Below are positions 48,166-58,283 of a stretch of 64,000 nucleotides of DNA, in pieces. This stretch comes from Anaerolineaceae bacterium (GTDB taxonomy: Bacteria > Chloroflexota > Anaerolineae > Aggregatilineales > Phototrophicaceae). A program made the translations under genes and the position numbers. Every line of letters begins with the position of its first letter. Positions within the stretch are counted from its first letter, which is position 1. The DNA lies in NCBI GenBank assembly GCA_020634115.1, contig JACKCH010000013.1, forward strand, positions 186,001 to 250,000, read 5' to 3'. The notes below the pieces were generated by a model, which made no database searches, was not told the origin of the DNA, and saw only the letters and a list, made by a program, of their open reading frames with translations.

Positions 48166-50235
48166 ATGCAAGAATATACCACTGATAAACTGAGGAATGT
48201 TGCCCTGGTGGGGCATCAAAGCGCCGGTAAAACCACATTAGTAGAAGCCCTGCTCTACAATACCGGCGCCATTAATCGTTTAGGCAGGGTTGAAGATAAA
48301 AACACCGTCTCCGACTGGGACGAAGATGAAAAAGAACGCGGCACATCCGTCTCGACCTCACTCATCCCCCTGGAGTTCAACGATCACAAAATCAATATGC
48401 TGGATGCGCCCGGTTTCACCGATTTCCAGGGTGAAATCAAAAACGCGATCCGCGTTGCCGATTCGGTGGTAGTGGTGGTGGATGCCGTTTCGGGCGTGGA
48501 AGTCGGCACGGAGTTAGCCTGGGAGTATGCTCAGGTCTACCAGCAACCGATTATCGTCACCATCAACAAGATGGATCGAGAAAACGCCAATTTCGAGCGT
48601 ACCCTGGCCCAACTCAGCGAGAGTTTCCCAGACTATAAATTTGTCCCGGTCATGCTGCCCATCGGCTCGCAGGACTCGTTCAAGGGCGTGGTTAATCTGG
48701 TGACGATGAAAGCCTATTACAACGAAGGCAAAGATCGCTCAGATATGCCAGCAGATATGGCGGACGCCGCTGACGAAGCCCGCACGGTGCTGGTGGAAGC
48801 CGCCGCTGAATCTGAAAATGCTCTGATCGAGAAGTATTTTGAAGAAGGCACGCTTTCCAACGACGAAATCCGCGAAGGAATGCGGAAAGCCGCCCGTGAC
48901 CACCTGCTCAAAACCGTGCCAGTGTTTGTGACCTCCGGCGCGAAGAATGTCGGCACAATCCCGCTATTGGAAGCCCTGATTGCCTACGTGGGTGCACCGT
49001 CAGTGCGCCGCCTGCAGATTGTCAAGCCGGATGGCGAACATGAATTCCTGATGCCGCCGCAGAGCGATGATGGCCCGCTGGCCGCTTATGTTTTTAAGAC
49101 CACTACGGACCGTTTCGTGGGGACGCTGAATTACTTCCGTATCTTCTCCGGCACGATTGCCGCTGACAACCGTTGCTGGAACGCAACGCACGAAGTCGAA
49201 GAACGGTTTGGTTCGCTCATGCTGCTGCGTGGTAAAGAACAGCTCCCGGTGAGTAAACTGCACGCCGGGGATATTGGTGTGGTTGCCAAACTCAACAACA
49301 CGATAACCGGGGATACCTTCAGCAGTAAAGCGAATCCATTCACCATTGTGAAGCCGGACTTCCCCGCGCCGCTGTATGCCGTCGCCGTCAATCCCCGCAC
49401 GCAGGCCGACAGCACCAAGATGGGTTCGGTGCTGACCAGTCTGTGCCAGGCCGACCCGACACTGCGCTGGCGACAGGATGGTGATGTCAAGCAGACGATT
49501 GTCGAGGGCATGGGCGAGGCGCACGTCAACCTGGCGATCAGCCGGGCGGAACGTCTGGGCGTGGGTATGGATACCCTGATGCCCAAAGTGCCGTACAAAG
49601 AAACCATCACCGTCGAAAAATCCGACTTCTACCGTCACAAGAAACAGTCGGGTGGGGCGGGGCAGTTCGCGGAAGTCCACATGCGGCTGGAGCCGAATCC
49701 GGGTGGCGGTTTTGTCTATGAAACCAAGATTGTCGGCGGTTCAATTTCCGGTAGCTTCCTCCCCTCAATCGAGAAGGGGATTAACTCGGTGTTGGGTGAA
49801 GGCGTAATCGCCGGGTATCCGGTCGTGGATGTCCGCGCAGTGGTCTTTGATGGGAAGGAACACCCGGTAGACTCGAAAGACATCGCCTTCCAGATCGCCG
49901 GGCGCGAGGTGTTTAAGAAAGTCTTCCAGATGGCGAACCCGGTGCTGCAAGAGCCGATTATGAATGTCAAAATCGTCGTGCCAGAGAGCATGATGGGCGA
50001 TATCATGGGCGACCTCAACTCGCGGCGGGGTCGCGTGCAGGGGATGGACACTGAAGGTTCAAAGAGTACCGTCAACGCCCAGGTGCCGATGGCCGAAATG
50101 TTGCGCTACGGGAACGACCTGCGCTCCATGACTGGCGGGCGCGGCGTCTATACGCTGACCTTCAGCCATTACGAGCAGGTGCCGCCGCACATGGCCGAAA
50201 AGGTGATCGCCGCCAACAAGAAGGCCGACGAATAA
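48166..50235 (+). CDS. Elongation factor G-like GTPase (EF-G paralogue)
   Basis: This 689-residue GTPase has the five-domain EF-G layout. The G motifs differ from the primary EF-G: G1 is GHQSAGKT (16-23), G2 is RGTSV, G3 is DAPGFTDF, and G4 NKMDR and G5 SGA are normal. This pattern is that of the second EF-G type found in many bacteria, including Chloroflexota and Thermus, whose role is ribosome recycling, translocation under special conditions or unknown. Domain IV, with SGGAGQFAEVHM, and domain V are complete. Start ATG 48166 has GGAG 11 bases upstream. It has its own strong promoter and a terminator. Confidence 0.88.
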   Translation: MQEYTTDKLRNVALVGHQSAGKTTLVEALLYNTGAINRLGRVEDKNTVSDWDEDEKERGTSVSTSLIPLEFNDHKINMLDAPGFTDFQGEIKNAIRVADSVVVVVDAVSGVEVGTELAWEYAQVYQQPIIVTINKMDRENANFERTLAQLSESFPDYKFVPVMLPIGSQDSFKGVVNLVTMKAYYNEGKDRSDMPADMADAADEARTVLVEAAAESENALIEKYFEEGTLSNDEIREGMRKAARDHLLKTVPVFVTSGAKNVGTIPLLEALIAYVGAPSVRRLQIVKPDGEHEFLMPPQSDDGPLAAYVFKTTTDRFVGTLNYFRIFSGTIAADNRCWNATHEVEERFGSLMLLRGKEQLPVSKLHAGDIGVVAKLNNTITGDTFSSKANPFTIVKPDFPAPLYAVAVNPRTQADSTKMGSVLTSLCQADPTLRWRQDGDVKQTIVEGMGEAHVNLAISRAERLGVGMDTLMPKVPYKETITVEKSDFYRHKKQSGGAGQFAEVHMRLEPNPGGGFVYETKIVGGSISGSFLPSIEKGINSVLGEGVIAGYPVVDVRAVVFDGKEHPVDSKDIAFQIAGREVFKKVFQMANPVLQEPIMNVKIVVPESMMGDIMGDLNSRRGRVQGMDTEGSKSTVNAQVPMAEMLRYGNDLRSMTGGRGVYTLTFSHYEQVPPHMAEKVIAANKKADE

Positions 50236-50258
50236 CCGTCTACGGTTCAATATTCACA

Positions 50259-50288
50259 GGGGAAGGGGTCACAGCCTTCCCCTTTTTT
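50259..50288 (+). terminator. Intrinsic terminator after the EF-G paralogue
   Basis: GGGGAAGG (50259-50266) pairs with CCTTCCCC (50275-50282), followed by TTTTTTG. Confidence 0.9.
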
Positions 50289-50547
50289 GTTATCACCAGA
50301 GTCTGGTACACAAATTTGAACGATGTGATGTACAATAAACACACGCCACAGGATTCAGACGACCTTCAGCGACGAAACATAATTTCAAACGATCTCAATC
50401 GCATACGAACGCTACAACCCCGCTCACTGCGCTTTCTTGGCGTGGATAGTGGGTTTAGGCTAGTTGTTCTGGTCAACGGTCACAGTTTTTCCGGCGGTGT
50501 GGCCTTCTGCTGGCGTGCCGGTCAGTGTTTGAAGGATAGATTGGACT
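50289..50547. other. Intergenic region before the SulP gene, no recognised element
   Basis: A TACAAT with no properly spaced -35 box occurs near 50330. AAGGA lies 13 bases before the SulP ATG. No gene, tRNA or repeat was recognised. Confidence 0.4.
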
Positions 50548-52257
50548 ATGCAGGCCTTACGTGTTATGCCCGACCTCGTGACGATGTGGCGGGCCGAGTT
50601 TCGCGGGTATAATGCCCAGATTTTCCGGCGCGATTTACTGGCCGGGATCACCGTTGCGGCGGTTGCGCTGCCGTTGGCACTGGCCTTCGGCGTTGCTTCC
50701 GGGGCGACGGCTGCCGCCGGGCTGGTGACGGCCATTCTGGCGGGATTCATCATCGGCGGGTTGGGCGGCGCGGGCTACCAGATTTCCGGCCCAACCGGGG
50801 CAATGTCCGCCGTGCTGATCGTCCTGGCAAGCCGCTATGGGTTAGAGGGCGTGTGGACTGCCGGGGTGATGGCCGGTATCCTCATCTTCCTGTTGGGGAT
50901 TTTCAACCTGGGGCAGATTGTCAACTTTATCCCCTCTGCCGTCATCGCCGGGTTCACCAGCGGGATCGCCGTCATCATCTTCATCGGGCAGATTGATAAC
51001 CTGTTGGGTGTACACACCGAAGCCGCCGAAAATACACTGGTCAAACTCATCCAGTATTTCCGCTTCGACTATACCCCCAACCTGGCCGCCCTGGGGTTAA
51101 GCGCCCTGGTCATCCTGGTGATGCTGTTCTGGCCGCAGCGTTTTAACGCCCGGTTTCCCGGTTCGCTCCTGGGGCTGATCGTGGCGACACTCGTCGCCGT
51201 CCTGCTGAACCTGGATGTTCCGGTGATCGGCACTATCCCGCAGACCATCCTGCTCGACCAGCGGTTACTGCCCACCAGCATCCCCTGGGAACACATCAGC
51301 GAACTATTTATGCCGGCCTTGTCTATCGCCGCGCTGGGGTCTATCGAGAGTTTATTGTGTGGCACGGTGGCCGGGCGGATGACCGGGGAAAAGCTGGCCT
51401 CCAACCAGGAACTCATCGCGCAGGGTCTGGGCAACATCGTGATTCCGTTTTTCGGCGGCGTCCCGGCGACGGCGGCCATTGCCCGCACCAGTGTGGCGAT
51501 GAAAAGCGGCGGCGTGACCCGGCTCACCAGCCTGATTCACTCCGCGACACTGCTGCTGGCCGCGCTGGTTTTAGCGCCCGTGATTTCGCGTGTGCCGCTG
51601 GCGGCGCTGGCCGGGGTCCTGGCCGTGACTGCGTGGCGTATGAATGAATGGGGCGAAATCCGCGAGATTTTCCACCGCCGCTTTAAGAGCGCGATGTTCG
51701 CGTTTATCAGCACCCTGATTGCGACAGTGGCGCTCGACCTGACCCAGGCGATTATTCTCGGTATCGGCCTGTCCGCGCTGATTTTCGTGTTCCAGAGCAG
51801 CCAGGCGAAGATCACCTTCGCACCGGTTTCAAAGGAGAAGATGCAGGCCGACGGTTACGAAATGCAGTATGACGCCAATCGCATCCTGGTGATCTACATC
51901 ACCGGGCCGCTGTTCTTCGGCACGGTCAACACCTTCAACACCGTCCTCGAACGGCTCAATGGCAACCAGGATATTATCCTGAGCCTTCGCACTGTGCCGC
52001 TGGTGGATACCACCGGCATCGCCGCCATAGAAAACCTGATTCATCATCTTGAGGGTGAAGGCCGCCGCGTTTACCTCAGCGGCCTGACCGAACCGGTGAG
52101 CTCCTACCTGGAACGGGCGGGCGTGATCCAGAACTTAGGGGAAAATAGGGTATTCTGGAGTGCCTACGAAGCGATCATGGCCGCCGATCAATACCGCGCC
52201 AATGTCAAACGCCACACGCAGGAATACGCCGAAGTGAAGGGACTTTCACAGGGGTAG
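50548..52257 (+). CDS. SulP-family anion transporter with STAS domain
   Basis: This 569-residue transporter has about 12-14 membrane segments and a cytoplasmic STAS domain (about 445-555). The SulP signature ISGPTGAMSAVLIVLA (about 79-94), the NLGQIVNFIPSAVIAGFTSGIAV segment and GGVPATAAIARTSVAMKSG are present. SulP proteins carry sulfate, bicarbonate, dicarboxylates or similar anions; the substrate cannot be told here. In the STAS domain, VPLVDTTGIAAIENL carries the usual pattern. A hairpin terminator follows and then the convergent saccharopine-dehydrogenase-like gene. Confidence 0.92.
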   Translation: MQALRVMPDLVTMWRAEFRGYNAQIFRRDLLAGITVAAVALPLALAFGVASGATAAAGLVTAILAGFIIGGLGGAGYQISGPTGAMSAVLIVLASRYGLEGVWTAGVMAGILIFLLGIFNLGQIVNFIPSAVIAGFTSGIAVIIFIGQIDNLLGVHTEAAENTLVKLIQYFRFDYTPNLAALGLSALVILVMLFWPQRFNARFPGSLLGLIVATLVAVLLNLDVPVIGTIPQTILLDQRLLPTSIPWEHISELFMPALSIAALGSIESLLCGTVAGRMTGEKLASNQELIAQGLGNIVIPFFGGVPATAAIARTSVAMKSGGVTRLTSLIHSATLLLAALVLAPVISRVPLAALAGVLAVTAWRMNEWGEIREIFHRRFKSAMFAFISTLIATVALDLTQAIILGIGLSALIFVFQSSQAKITFAPVSKEKMQADGYEMQYDANRILVIYITGPLFFGTVNTFNTVLERLNGNQDIILSLRTVPLVDTTGIAAIENLIHHLEGEGRRVYLSGLTEPVSSYLERAGVIQNLGENRVFWSAYEAIMAADQYRANVKRHTQEYAEVKGLSQG

Positions 52258-52280
52258 CGCCTGACGAATCGTGAATTGTT

Positions 52281-52326
52281 CAGGGTTCTACTGGCGGCGA
52301 AACCAGCAGAACCCTGTTTCTTTATA
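52281..52326 (+). terminator. Intrinsic terminator after the SulP gene
   Basis: CAGGGTTCT (52281-52289) pairs with AGAACCCTG (52308-52316), with CTGG/CCAG inside, then TTTCTTT. It overlaps the end of the convergent gene. Confidence 0.8.
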
Positions 52327-53509
52327 CTTCCCACCGTTCGCTCAGATGGAAACCACGCTGGCGTACTTTTTCCAGGAAGCGGGTCGCGCTGATGGCTTTT
52401 TCCACCGGCCACACACCGGGCGCGACTTCGCCCCGCGCCACGAGTTCCGCCATGATGCCCGCGTGCCAACCCGTCAGCCGTTCCATCGCCGTGAATCCGG
52501 TTTCCGTGTCGTAATGATCCACCAGATCCACCTCAACCGCCACCGGGCGGCCATCCAGCACGCCATCGCCCCGCGCCCGCATGACGCAAATGTCAATCAC
52601 GCGCTCGACTTCCAACTGCGGGCCGAGCAGGTGATGGTAAAACTGGCGGGGATTAACCGGTGGCTGACCGGGAACCACTGTCACCGGGGTTTCGCTGAAC
52701 AGCCCCAGGTCTTTGAACGCCTTGAACTGGGCATAATGCCCCGGATAACGGCAGGTCTTGTTCTCGTAGACCTGTAGGCGGCCTGCAAACGTGTACGGTA
52801 CAGTGGACGTGCCGCCGGAGGTGACGAACGCTTCCAGCTTGCCGACGCCCTCAAATTCCACGATTTCGAGTTCGGTGAGCGTATCCACTGGTGTGACTTT
52901 GCCATCGCGCAGGCAGAGCGCCTGCCCGTCATACTCGTTGGTCAGGCCGTCGATGTTGAAGGAACATTGGTAGCCCCAGGGTTCGGGCGGATTCTGCGGC
53001 AGGCCGCCATCCCACAGCCGTACCTCACGGGCTTCCGCGCCGCGTGCTTCCAGCAGTTCCACCGTGTAGATGCCCATCGTATTGTTCATCCCCGGCCCCA
53101 TGCCGCAGTCGGGGACAATGCGGATTCCGGCGGCCTGCGCGGCTGCGTGCTGCTCAAGCTGCCCCAACACGGTTGGGGTATGCCCGCCCAGGTCAATCAT
53201 GCTCGCCCCGGCCTGAAGCGCCGCCTGTGTGCAGCCGGGGATAAACACAAACGGCACGGCGCACAGGAATACATCAACACCCTTTAGCCAGTCTGCAACC
53301 GCCGCCGTATCCCGCGCATCCAACGCGCCCCCAGTTGCCACCTCGCGCCCGATCAGCCCGTTAATCCGCGCCGCCGCTGCCTGTGCCGCCGCGCCGTCCA
53401 CATCACCGAGCCGGATGCTGGCCGCGTCGCCCCATTTCGCCATGTCGTAGGCCGCCGCGGCGCCCTGCCGACCTGCGCCAATCACTGCATAATGAACCAT
53501 TTCTGCCAT
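52322..53509 (-). CDS. Saccharopine dehydrogenase-like oxidoreductase
   Basis: This 395-residue NAD(P)-dependent protein resembles saccharopine or L-lysine dehydrogenases. The Rossmann segment VIGAGRQGAAAAYDMA (about 8-23), CAVPFVF, ASMIDLGGH and PDCGMGPGMNNTM give the family pattern, with the C-terminal GGTSTVPYTFAGRL and YPGHYAQFKA pieces. The reaction is probably an oxidation or reduction of an amino acid carbon-nitrogen bond; the substrate is unknown. A GGGGG stretch lies 9 bases before the ATG. It lies downstream of polA, in the same direction with a 60-base gap. Confidence 0.85.
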   Translation of the reverse strand: MAEMVHYAVIGAGRQGAAAAYDMAKWGDAASIRLGDVDGAAAQAAAARINGLIGREVATGGALDARDTAAVADWLKGVDVFLCAVPFVFIPGCTQAALQAGASMIDLGGHTPTVLGQLEQHAAAQAAGIRIVPDCGMGPGMNNTMGIYTVELLEARGAEAREVRLWDGGLPQNPPEPWGYQCSFNIDGLTNEYDGQALCLRDGKVTPVDTLTELEIVEFEGVGKLEAFVTSGGTSTVPYTFAGRLQVYENKTCRYPGHYAQFKAFKDLGLFSETPVTVVPGQPPVNPRQFYHHLLGPQLEVERVIDICVMRARGDGVLDGRPVAVEVDLVDHYDTETGFTAMERLTGWHAGIMAELVARGEVAPGVWPVEKAISATRFLEKVRQRGFHLSERWEV

Positions 53510-53569
53510 GAAACAAGCCCCCTGAATTTATTTGGTACTTTACGGCATGATCCGTTACATGCCGCTTGA

Positions 53570-56389
53570 TTACACGTCTTCCATGTCGCGCCAGTTGGGG
53601 CCAATTTCCGCGTTTGCCCGCAACGGGACAGCCAGCGCAATCGGGCCGTCCGGCGTCGGAATCCGCACGCCTTCCATGACCTCCACCACCAGATCACGCG
53701 CTGCCGGGACTTCAGCCTCCGGCACTTCCAGCACCAGTTCATCATGTACCTGGAGGATAATCTTCGCCGCCAGCCCACGCCGCCGCAGTTCATGATGCAC
53801 ATCAATCATGGCGCGTTTCATGATGTCAGCGGCGCTTCCCTGAATCGGCATGTTGATGGCGACTCGCTCTTCGGACTGGATGGTTTGTTTATTGCTGCTT
53901 TCCCGCAGGATATTAAACACCCGCCGCCGCCCAAAGAGTGTGGTCAAGCCTTCCGGCTCACGGGCTTGCTGCTTGGTGTCGTCCAGGTAGCGGCGCACAC
54001 CGGGCAGCCGAGCGAAATAGGTGTCAATGAAGGCGTTGGCCTGTGCCAGCGTCAGGTCACTGTCCCGTGCCAACCGGAAGGCGCCCATCCCGTAGATCAG
54101 GCCGAAGTTGACCCGCTTGGCGAAACTGCGCTGCTCATACGTCACTTCTTCCAGCGGAATGCCATACACCGCCGCCGCTGTCGCCGCATGAATGTCACGA
54201 TTCTGGGCGAAAGCCGCCCTGAGCGTCTCGTCCTGGCTGTAATGCGCCAGCACCCGCAGTTCAATCTGGCTGTAATCCACGCCCAAGAGCAGTGAACCGG
54301 GTGGGGCGATAAACGCCCGCCGCACTTCGCGCCCGATTTCAGTCCGAATCGGGATGTTTTGCAGGTTCGGGTTGCTACTGCTCAACCGCCCGGTACTCGT
54401 GCCGGTCTGGTTATAGCTGGTATGCACGCGCCCGGTATGCGGATTAATCAGCGCCGGGAGTGCGTCCACATACGTCCCTTTAAGTTTGGTCAGTTCGCGA
54501 TAGTTCAGAATCTCACCGATGACCGGGTGTTCATCGCGCAGGTTTTCCAGCACATCCGCCGCTGTGGACTGCCCGTGCGTGGTCTTGCGGATCCCTTCCC
54601 GCGACAGATTGAGCTTGTCGAACAGGACTTCATTCAATTGTTTGGGACTGTTGATGTTAAAACCCGGCACACCGCTCATCTCATAGATGTTCTGCTCAAT
54701 TGCCTGAAGCTGCTGATCGAGGTCGGCACTCATCGTCGCCAGATGCGCCGTATCCAGCACGACACCGGTCTGCTCCACCGCCGCGATCACCGGGATAAAG
54801 GGTAGTTCCAGCGTTTCATACAGTTCGACCAGCCCGGAGTCTTCCAGGTCGGCCCGCAGCAGCCCGACCAGTTGGTGTGTGACCGCTGCATCCGCCGCCG
54901 CATACGGCCCGGCTTGCTCTAACGGTACGGCGTCCATCGTAATCTGTTTCTTACCCGTGCCGATCAGACTGCTGATTTCGGTCATGGTGATGCCCAGCCG
55001 CTCCCGTGCCAGATTCTTCAGCCCCAGGAATCGGCTCACCGGGTCGCGCGTCCATTCTGCAATCATGGTATCAAACCCGATGGGCGCGACATCAATGCCG
55101 TAACGCCGCATCACGACCAGATCATACGAAGCATTGTGAGCAAACTTGGGGATGTTCGGGTTGGTCAGCGGATCACGCAGCGCGTCCAGTACCGTGTCCA
55201 GCGGCAGTTGATGGATGTCCAACGCCGGTTCGGCGAACAGGCTGAGCTGACCATCAGCAGGGGACGGTGCGCCATGCCCAACCGGGATGTAGTAACCAGT
55301 CTGCTCATCCACTGCCAGGGCGATACCCACCAGGACAGCGGCTACCGGGTCGGCGCTGGTTGTTTCGACATCCCAGGTAATGCCCTGGGCAGCGTTCAGG
55401 CGTTTCACCAGCGCCGCCAGTGTCTTTTCATCTTGAACAATCACGGTTTTAATCGGTGCGCCCTCTGGTGCATCTGGCACATCATCTACGGCCTCGGCGG
55501 AGTCCGTGATGAGCGCATGGACTTTAACCAGCCGGTCACGCATCCCGCGAAACTCCCAGCGGGCGAAAATCGCGTCCACCTCTTGCACATCGAAATCATG
55601 GGCGACGCAGGCTTCCAGATGGAGTTCAACCGGCACATCGCGCTGGATGGTCGCCAACTTCTGACTCAGGTAGGCCATATCGCGCCCGTTTATCAGTTTT
55701 TGCTGGTTCGCGCCTTTGACTTCAGCGACGTGTTCGTAAACGCCGTCCAGGGTTTCATAGGCTTGCAGCAGGGCGGTCGCCGTCTTTTCCCCGATACCCC
55801 GCACGCCGGGGATGTTATCGGACGAATCGCCCATCAGCGCCTTGAGGTCGACCAGTTGGCGCGGTTCCAGGCCATATTTCTCCTGGAACATCGCCGTATC
55901 ATAGACAACATCGGCTTCACCGCGTTTGGGAAGCTGTACCACCACATACGGCGTCAGCAGTTGCAGCAGGTCACGGTCTCCGGTGACGATGTGCGTATCC
56001 ACCGCTAATGCTTCAGCCTGCTGTGCGACTGTTCCGATCACATCATCGGCCTCATAGCCCTCTAACGCCAGAATCGGGATATTAAAGGCCGTGACCATCT
56101 CCTCAATCGGGTCAAGCTGGCGGCGTAGATCGTCCTCCATCTTTTCTCGTGTGCCTTTGTATTCGCCATAAAGATCATCGCGCCCGCTCAAGCCCCGATC
56201 AAAACTCAACGCCAGGTAATCGGGCCGCACTTTTTCCAGGATGTCCAGCAGCGTACGGGCGAAGCCGTAAATCGCGTTCGTCGGCTCCCCAGCACTGGTC
56301 GTGAATGTTTTCCCCGTCAATGCGAAGAACTGGCGATACGCCAGAGCATGTCCGTCAATAATCACAAATAGAGGCCGTTTTTTCGGCAT
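53570..56389 (-). CDS. polA: DNA polymerase I with 5' and 3' exonuclease domains
   Basis: This 939-residue enzyme fills gaps and removes primers in replication and repair. The 5' nuclease domain (1-290) has the VIIDGHALAYRQFF start, YKGTREK and DSSDNIPGV. The 3' proofreading domain (about 305-500) keeps its acidic residues in WDVETT, HNASYDL and ADAAVTHQL, so it is probably active. The polymerase domain has SLLLGVDYSQIELRVLAH, the RSFAKRVNFGLIYGMG O-helix and VHDELVLEVPE. The ATG at 56389 has AAGG 8 bases upstream; the GTG at 56404 is not preferred. It is 61 bases after the antiporter gene and may share its transcript. Confidence 0.96.
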   Translation of the reverse strand: MPKKRPLFVIIDGHALAYRQFFALTGKTFTTSAGEPTNAIYGFARTLLDILEKVRPDYLALSFDRGLSGRDDLYGEYKGTREKMEDDLRRQLDPIEEMVTAFNIPILALEGYEADDVIGTVAQQAEALAVDTHIVTGDRDLLQLLTPYVVVQLPKRGEADVVYDTAMFQEKYGLEPRQLVDLKALMGDSSDNIPGVRGIGEKTATALLQAYETLDGVYEHVAEVKGANQQKLINGRDMAYLSQKLATIQRDVPVELHLEACVAHDFDVQEVDAIFARWEFRGMRDRLVKVHALITDSAEAVDDVPDAPEGAPIKTVIVQDEKTLAALVKRLNAAQGITWDVETTSADPVAAVLVGIALAVDEQTGYYIPVGHGAPSPADGQLSLFAEPALDIHQLPLDTVLDALRDPLTNPNIPKFAHNASYDLVVMRRYGIDVAPIGFDTMIAEWTRDPVSRFLGLKNLARERLGITMTEISSLIGTGKKQITMDAVPLEQAGPYAAADAAVTHQLVGLLRADLEDSGLVELYETLELPFIPVIAAVEQTGVVLDTAHLATMSADLDQQLQAIEQNIYEMSGVPGFNINSPKQLNEVLFDKLNLSREGIRKTTHGQSTAADVLENLRDEHPVIGEILNYRELTKLKGTYVDALPALINPHTGRVHTSYNQTGTSTGRLSSSNPNLQNIPIRTEIGREVRRAFIAPPGSLLLGVDYSQIELRVLAHYSQDETLRAAFAQNRDIHAATAAAVYGIPLEEVTYEQRSFAKRVNFGLIYGMGAFRLARDSDLTLAQANAFIDTYFARLPGVRRYLDDTKQQAREPEGLTTLFGRRRVFNILRESSNKQTIQSEERVAINMPIQGSAADIMKRAMIDVHHELRRRGLAAKIILQVHDELVLEVPEAEVPAARDLVVEVMEGVRIPTPDGPIALAVPLRANAEIGPNWRDMEDV

Positions 56390-56450
56390 AAGAAAAGCCT
56401 TCACTCCGTTTAGTAGTGAACATTTGAGCTAGATTGTACCACAAGTGCCG

Positions 56451-58049
56451 TTAATCCGCGCTGACGATTTCGTGAGGTGGCTGTTCGGAAGAGTCGTCCA
56501 GAAGGTCTGGCAGACTCGTTTCATGAAGCTGCGTATCAATTTCGATGACGAGCTGCTCATAAACCGGGTCGGAAATCACCCCATCAATCTTGAGATTCAT
56601 CAAGGCGCTGCGCTGCGCCCGCAGCAGTTCCCGCCGCGCCGATTCCAGGTCTTGTGAGGCGAGATCGGGGTGCGCCCGCAGCAGTTCTCGCACCGAATTA
56701 GCGAGTTCCGAAGTACGCCGGGAAAAACGCGGTTTGAGGTTCTCCCAGGTGTAGCGTGTGACCAACCCTTTCCGGTAGAGCGTGTCCAGGTGTTTTTCCG
56801 CTTCTTGCAGCGCCACCAGCCGGGCGTGACGCAGTTCGTATTCCTCCCGCGCCGCGTCCACCGCGTTGATCTTCAAGCGCCGTACCAGCGGGCCAATGGT
56901 CATGCCCTGCACGAACAGCGTGAACAATACGACGCCGAAAGCCATCACCTGGAGCAGTTCCCGGTTGGCGATGCCCAACTGTGCCGGCAGACTCAGCGCA
57001 AGCGCCAGACTAATCGCGCCGCGCAGCCCACCCCAGGCCATCACATGCCGCCATTTAGGCGGGATCGGCTCGTGTTTGCGGACAAAGTGCATGTTGCTCA
57101 ACCAGTAAACCACGATGACACGGGCGACGAGTACCGCCCCGATGGCCGCCAGAATCGGCTGCCAGGATTCCAACAGGGATGGGAGACGGATTTGCAGGCC
57201 GATCAGCAAGAAAATCAGCGAGTTTGCCAGAAACGCCGCATATTCCCAGAAATTTGACAGAATGATGCGGGTCGTGGGACTCATGCCTCGCGGCCCCATG
57301 CTGCTGTTGATGATCCCGGCGGTGACGACAGCCAGCACACCGCTGAAATGGAATTGTTCCGCGATGAGGTACGACCCGTAGGCGACCACCGTCGTCAGGG
57401 TGGTTTCAATCAGGTGGTTATCCACCCGCGCGATGAGGTTCGCCCCCAGCCAGCCCACCAGAGAACCCACTGCCACGCCCCCGGCGACGACTTTGATAAA
57501 GTCCACCACGCTTTCGGCTACGTCGAACCGTCCGGTGAGTGCGATGCCCAGGACGACGCTGAATACCACAATGGCCGTACCATCATTCAGCAGGCTTTCA
57601 CCTTCGACCAGGGCGGTCAGGCGTTTGGGGACGCCCAGGGTACGGAAAAGCGCGATCACCGAAACTGGATCGGTGGCTGAAACCAGCGCGCCAAAGACCA
57701 GCGCCGTCGCCAGCGGCAGCGCCGTTGTCCAGGTCAGGATGTAGCCGACAATCAGCATCGTCAGGATTACTCCTGGCACCGCTAACATCAGCAAAAGTCG
57801 CATGTTTTCCCGCAGTTCCTTAAAGTCCATGTGGAAGGCGGCTTCAAACACCAGCGGCGGCAGGAAGAATGCCAGAATGAGTTCGGACGTGAGTTCCACC
57901 GGTAGCGGTTCGACAAAGCCGAGAATCAGACCACCTGCCACCAACGCCACGGTGTAGGGGATGCGGAGATACTGAACCACAATCGCCACCAGGGAAATCA
58001 CCAGCAGCAATTCGATAATGATTTTTTCGAGTTCTGTGATTGGGTCCAT
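56451..58049 (-). CDS. CPA1-family Na+/H+ antiporter
   Basis: This 532-residue membrane protein has 12-13 membrane segments and a C-terminal cytoplasmic part (about 400-532) that is helical and charged. The family motifs SATDPVSVIALFRTLGVP and VEGESLLNDGTAIVVFSV contain the conserved Asp residues that bind sodium or proton. It exchanges sodium for protons to hold pH and salt balance. AAGG lies 6 bases before the ATG. It is the first gene of a likely three-gene transcript with polA and the saccharopine-dehydrogenase-like gene, though the spacing is loose. Confidence 0.92.
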   Translation of the reverse strand: MDPITELEKIIIELLLVISLVAIVVQYLRIPYTVALVAGGLILGFVEPLPVELTSELILAFFLPPLVFEAAFHMDFKELRENMRLLLMLAVPGVILTMLIVGYILTWTTALPLATALVFGALVSATDPVSVIALFRTLGVPKRLTALVEGESLLNDGTAIVVFSVVLGIALTGRFDVAESVVDFIKVVAGGVAVGSLVGWLGANLIARVDNHLIETTLTTVVAYGSYLIAEQFHFSGVLAVVTAGIINSSMGPRGMSPTTRIILSNFWEYAAFLANSLIFLLIGLQIRLPSLLESWQPILAAIGAVLVARVIVVYWLSNMHFVRKHEPIPPKWRHVMAWGGLRGAISLALALSLPAQLGIANRELLQVMAFGVVLFTLFVQGMTIGPLVRRLKINAVDAAREEYELRHARLVALQEAEKHLDTLYRKGLVTRYTWENLKPRFSRRTSELANSVRELLRAHPDLASQDLESARRELLRAQRSALMNLKIDGVISDPVYEQLVIEIDTQLHETSLPDLLDDSSEQPPHEIVSAD

Positions 58050-58283
58050 ACGCAGCCTTTTCTACACCATCCTTCCCAAACAGGAGAATTTCGTCCTGGA
58101 GAAGCCTATTATAACAGGTGGCGCCGGGCGCGTGAAAAGACCAGGGCAGACAACCATTTCTGGCATGCTGACCGTTCACGGGGATTGTGCAAAAAAGTAC
58201 TATTATGAAATCCCCTTCTTTTTTCGCAAAGCCTTAAAATCCGGGTACAATTTGCTATAAGGTACAAAGTCTGGAGCGGTGGG

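Noticed and set aside
55136..56008. A 290-residue open frame on the plus strand opposite polA
   Set aside because: The polA frame shows all exonuclease and polymerase motifs; the opposite frame has no domain signature or start signal.
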